DNA from: Sulfuritalea sp.
GTDB taxonomy: Bacteria > Pseudomonadota > Gammaproteobacteria > Burkholderiales > Rhodocyclaceae
Length of the DNA: 64,000 nucleotides
Assembly (NCBI GenBank): GCA_016716965.1
Contig: JADJUP010000030.1
Location: 186,001-250,000, forward strand
Reading direction: 5' to 3'
Under the pieces are notes generated by a model. It saw only the letters and a list, made by a program, of their open reading frames with translations. It ran no database searches and had not been told where the DNA came from. Made by a program: the position numbers and the translations under genes. Of this stretch, positions 61,088 to 64,000 are shown piece by piece. The first letter of the stretch is position 1, and each line of letters starts with the position of its first letter.

Positions 61088-61831
61088 ATGAACCTCGCAC
61101 CCGACCTGCTGCTGCTCGTCATCGCCGTTTCCTTCGGCTCGGCGATCATCGGCGGCATGGGCGGCTTCGGCACCGGCATCATCCTCACCGCCACGCTGAC
61201 GCCCATCCTCGGCATCAAGGCGGTGGTGCCACTGCTGGCGCTGGCCGGCATCATCATCAACCTGGGCCGCTTCTGGTTCTACCGCCGCGACTTCGACGCG
61301 CGTGCCGTGCGGCTCGTCCTGCCGCCGGCGCTGCTATGCCTGGTCGGCGGCACACTCGTCTATCGCCACCTCGATCCGGCGCCGCTGGCTATCGTGATCG
61401 GCCTCGTGGTGCTGGCGGCGATCCCGGCGCGACGCTGGCTGCAGGCGCGCCACCTGCACCTCGGCGCGCGTGGCCTGACGCTGGGCGGAGGCCTGTTCGG
61501 CTTCCTCAACGGCATCGCCTCGGGCATGGGCGTGGTGCTGATCTCGCTGCTGCTGGGCGCGGGGTTATCCGGCACGGCGGTACTCGCCACCGACGCCCTG
61601 GTCACCATCGCCATCGACATCACGCGCTCCCTGATCTTCGGCAAGCTCGACCTGCTCGACATGTCGGGCGTGATTCTGGGCGGCATGATCGGGCTGGCTT
61701 CGCTACCCGGTTCCTGGGTCGCCTCGCTGCTGGTGAAGCGCATGGGGCACAAGATGCATATCGCCATCATCGAAGCCCTCATCGCCATCGGCGGGGTCAG
61801 CATCCTGTATCACGGAATCCGGGCGATCTGA
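61088..61831 (+). CDS. TauE/SafE-family membrane transporter
   Basis: The 247-residue protein has about eight membrane segments and two related halves (GSAIIGGMGGFGTGIILTATLTPILGIKAVVPL; GLTLGGGLFGFLNGIASGMGVVLISLLL). Members export sulfite, sulfoacetate or other small anions. The substrate is not evident. The stop lies just before the repeat copy upstream of uvrA. Confidence 0.87.
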   Translation: MNLAPDLLLLVIAVSFGSAIIGGMGGFGTGIILTATLTPILGIKAVVPLLALAGIIINLGRFWFYRRDFDARAVRLVLPPALLCLVGGTLVYRHLDPAPLAIVIGLVVLAAIPARRWLQARHLHLGARGLTLGGGLFGFLNGIASGMGVVLISLLLGAGLSGTAVLATDALVTIAIDITRSLIFGKLDLLDMSGVILGGMIGLASLPGSWVASLLVKRMGHKMHIAIIEALIAIGGVSILYHGIRAI

Positions 61832-61852
61832 AGCGCGGGCGGAGGGGACCGG

Positions 61853-61876
61853 GGTCGGCGCCGGCGACACGGCAAT
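61853..61876 (+). repeat. Dispersed hairpin repeat, copy 12
   Basis: It reads GGTCGGCGCCGGCGACACGG then CAAT. The last stem pair is lost (CGGCA for CGGCG). It sits between the TauE gene and uvrA, at the right edge of the four-gene block. Confidence 0.7.
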
Positions 61877-61957
61877 TAATTCCCGCGTGAACAGCGGCTT
61901 CGCTCTGCCGGACTCAGGGGGTATAGTTTCCGGTTCCCCAACATCGCAGCAAGCATC

Positions 61958-64000
<2,043 letters not shown>

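Overview
The window looks like a chromosomal segment of a betaproteobacterium, most likely a Rhodocyclales-type organism. This rests on high GC, the mlaFED order, the rpe-gph-trpEGDC gene set, rnpB type A, the yraN-diaA-dolP-type cluster and a uvrA/MFS/ssb neighbourhood. I ran no database search, so the taxon is an inference. The sequence has probable assembly errors: a single-base frameshift in trpE, a homopolymer frameshift in a large pilus protein, two genes with no stop where one is expected, and a poly-G stretch between trpE and trpG.

Layout. 1-2172 (minus): the mla lipid-transport operon (mlaF, mlaE, mlaD, start of mlaA). 2344-18613 (plus): an NtrC-type regulator followed by an MSHA-like type IV filament locus (mshM, L, N, E, G, I, J, K-like genes). 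It ends with a roughly 1,020-residue pilin-lectin fusion lacking the usual Glu5 and a second prepilin. 18751-34465: the conserved rpe-gph-trpE-trpG-trpD-trpC set, with a 9.8-kb block inserted between rpe and gph. The block holds ogt, ada-alkA, a MerR regulator, an acyl-CoA degradation operon (SDR, biotin carboxylase beta and alpha subunits, acyl-CoA dehydrogenase, DUF849 beta-keto acid cleavage enzyme) and a bacteriohemerythrin. A short trp leader peptide with three clustered Trp codons precedes trpE.

34462-38993 (minus): an RND efflux pump operon with a DUF2892 protein. 39048-46395 (minus): a long run encoding a Tat-exported TRAP transporter, amidase, D-2-hydroxyacid dehydrogenase, MFS carrier and CbiX-like chelatase, with a divergent GntR/FadR-type regulator at 46524. 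47363-51792: TerC and UspA proteins, RNase P RNA with an enlarged P12 region, DUF3025, pyrC, rsmI. A 270-bp element with perfect inverted ends separates rsmI from yraN, and its right end supplies yraN's start codon. 52075-57949: yraN, a secreted HIRAN protein, diaA, a BON lipoprotein, rfaE2, an anchored TAXI protein, ssb and an MFS carrier. 58140-61831: an adenylate-forming ligase/methyltransferase pair, a GlcG-like protein and a TauE permease. uvrA starts at 61958 and runs off the end.

The most unusual signal is a dispersed repeat of about 24 bp. Its core is AGTCGGCGCYGGCG, two variable bases, then ACGGCG, and it can fold as a small hairpin. I count 11 good copies and two weaker ones between 17.8 and 61.9 kb, in both orientations. 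Several lie inside conserved genes (trpC, both carboxylase subunits, the end of gph) without changing the reading frame or the expected protein length.
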